DNA of 64,000 nt, taken from assembly GCF_024207115.1 (NCBI RefSeq), contig NZ_CP100128.1:806001-870000 (forward strand), read 5' to 3'. The stretch's first letter is position 1; each line of letters opens with the position of its first letter. This DNA is from Chromobacterium sp. IIBBL 290-4. GTDB taxonomy: Bacteria > Pseudomonadota > Gammaproteobacteria > Burkholderiales > Chromobacteriaceae. Of this stretch, positions 63,901 through 64,000 are shown one piece after another. The translations under genes and the position numbers were made by a program. The notes under the pieces were generated by a model. That model made no database searches. It was not told where the DNA came from and saw only the letters and a list, made by a program, of their open reading frames with translations.

Positions 63901-64000
63901 GTGTTCCCCTTGTCGAGAAGCCTGCCCATTCAGCTTATACCGCCGACTTGCGGCAGGCTCTCCAGATTAATACGCCCCGGCCAGGCGGGGCGCATCGCAA

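Overview
The window is 64 kb of high-GC, gene-dense bacterial chromosome. Gene content points to a betaproteobacterium of the Chromobacterium/Neisseriales type: a PhaM-like polyhydroxyalkanoate granule protein, a MaeB fusion malic enzyme, a beta/gamma-type DnaE, RegBA-type redox control, many chemoreceptors and a rhodoquinone gene. The genus is inferred from overall likeness, not from a marker. I saw no rRNA, tRNA, CRISPR array, integrase, transposase or prophage.

Layout. 1-7.8 kb: end of maeB, phaM-like, a VirK/YbjX protein, a flavin reductase, dnaE and a cold-shock protein. 7.8-15.6 kb: a Tat-exported phospholipase C, a GNAT acetyltransferase, a two-gene sodium/solute symporter unit, then a tightly packed run (glutathione S-transferase, Cys-cluster protein, cupin, VanX-like dipeptidase, FAD oxidoreductase). 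15.6-16.3 kb: a block of 101-102 bp tandem repeats built on a GC-rich palindrome, which also supplies the last codons of a TPR protein. 18-24.4 kb: a chemoreceptor, an acyl-CoA ligase and a RegB/RegA-like pair. 24.5-28.9 kb: a copper module of an OprC-like TonB receptor with CxxxM and HxM motifs plus an MbnP/MbnH pair. 29-33.4 kb: a small isomerase, a metallophosphoesterase/glycosyltransferase pair, an 840-bp stretch with a probable structured RNA or multi-sORF leader, and ferredoxin-NADP reductase.

33.5-35.4 kb: an expanded Asr-like secreted basic repeat protein with an RstA-like box upstream, then RquA, the ubiquinone-to-rhodoquinone enzyme. 35.5-42.1 kb: a Gram-negative stressosome operon. 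It holds a globin-type RsbR, RsbS, RsbT, an RsbX-like phosphatase, a hybrid histidine kinase with two receivers and an Hpt domain, and an HD-GYP response regulator. This suggests a route from oxygen or heme sensing to c-di-GMP breakdown. 42.2-53 kb: xthA, prlC, gamma carbonic anhydrase, an RDD protein, a second chemoreceptor, an amino-acid permease, tpx, a DUF1842-like protein, an exported Fe-type superoxide dismutase and a HAD hydrolase.

53.1-59.6 kb: a complete MksF-MksE-MksB-MksG (Wadjet-type) plasmid-defence operon with an extra 72-residue gene and a palindrome-rich spacer between mksF and mksE. The nuclease gene mksG looks lower in GC than its partners. 59.7-64 kb: an aspartoacylase-family enzyme, an Ivy lysozyme inhibitor, a DUF333 lipoprotein, two DnaA-box-like sites, and the ATPase and two permeases of a polar amino-acid ABC importer whose upstream end leaves the window.

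The least explained loci are the stressosome-to-HD-GYP operon, the extra gene in the Mks operon, the 31.76-32.28 kb RNA/sORF locus, and the copper receptor/MbnPH module with no visible methanobactin genes.
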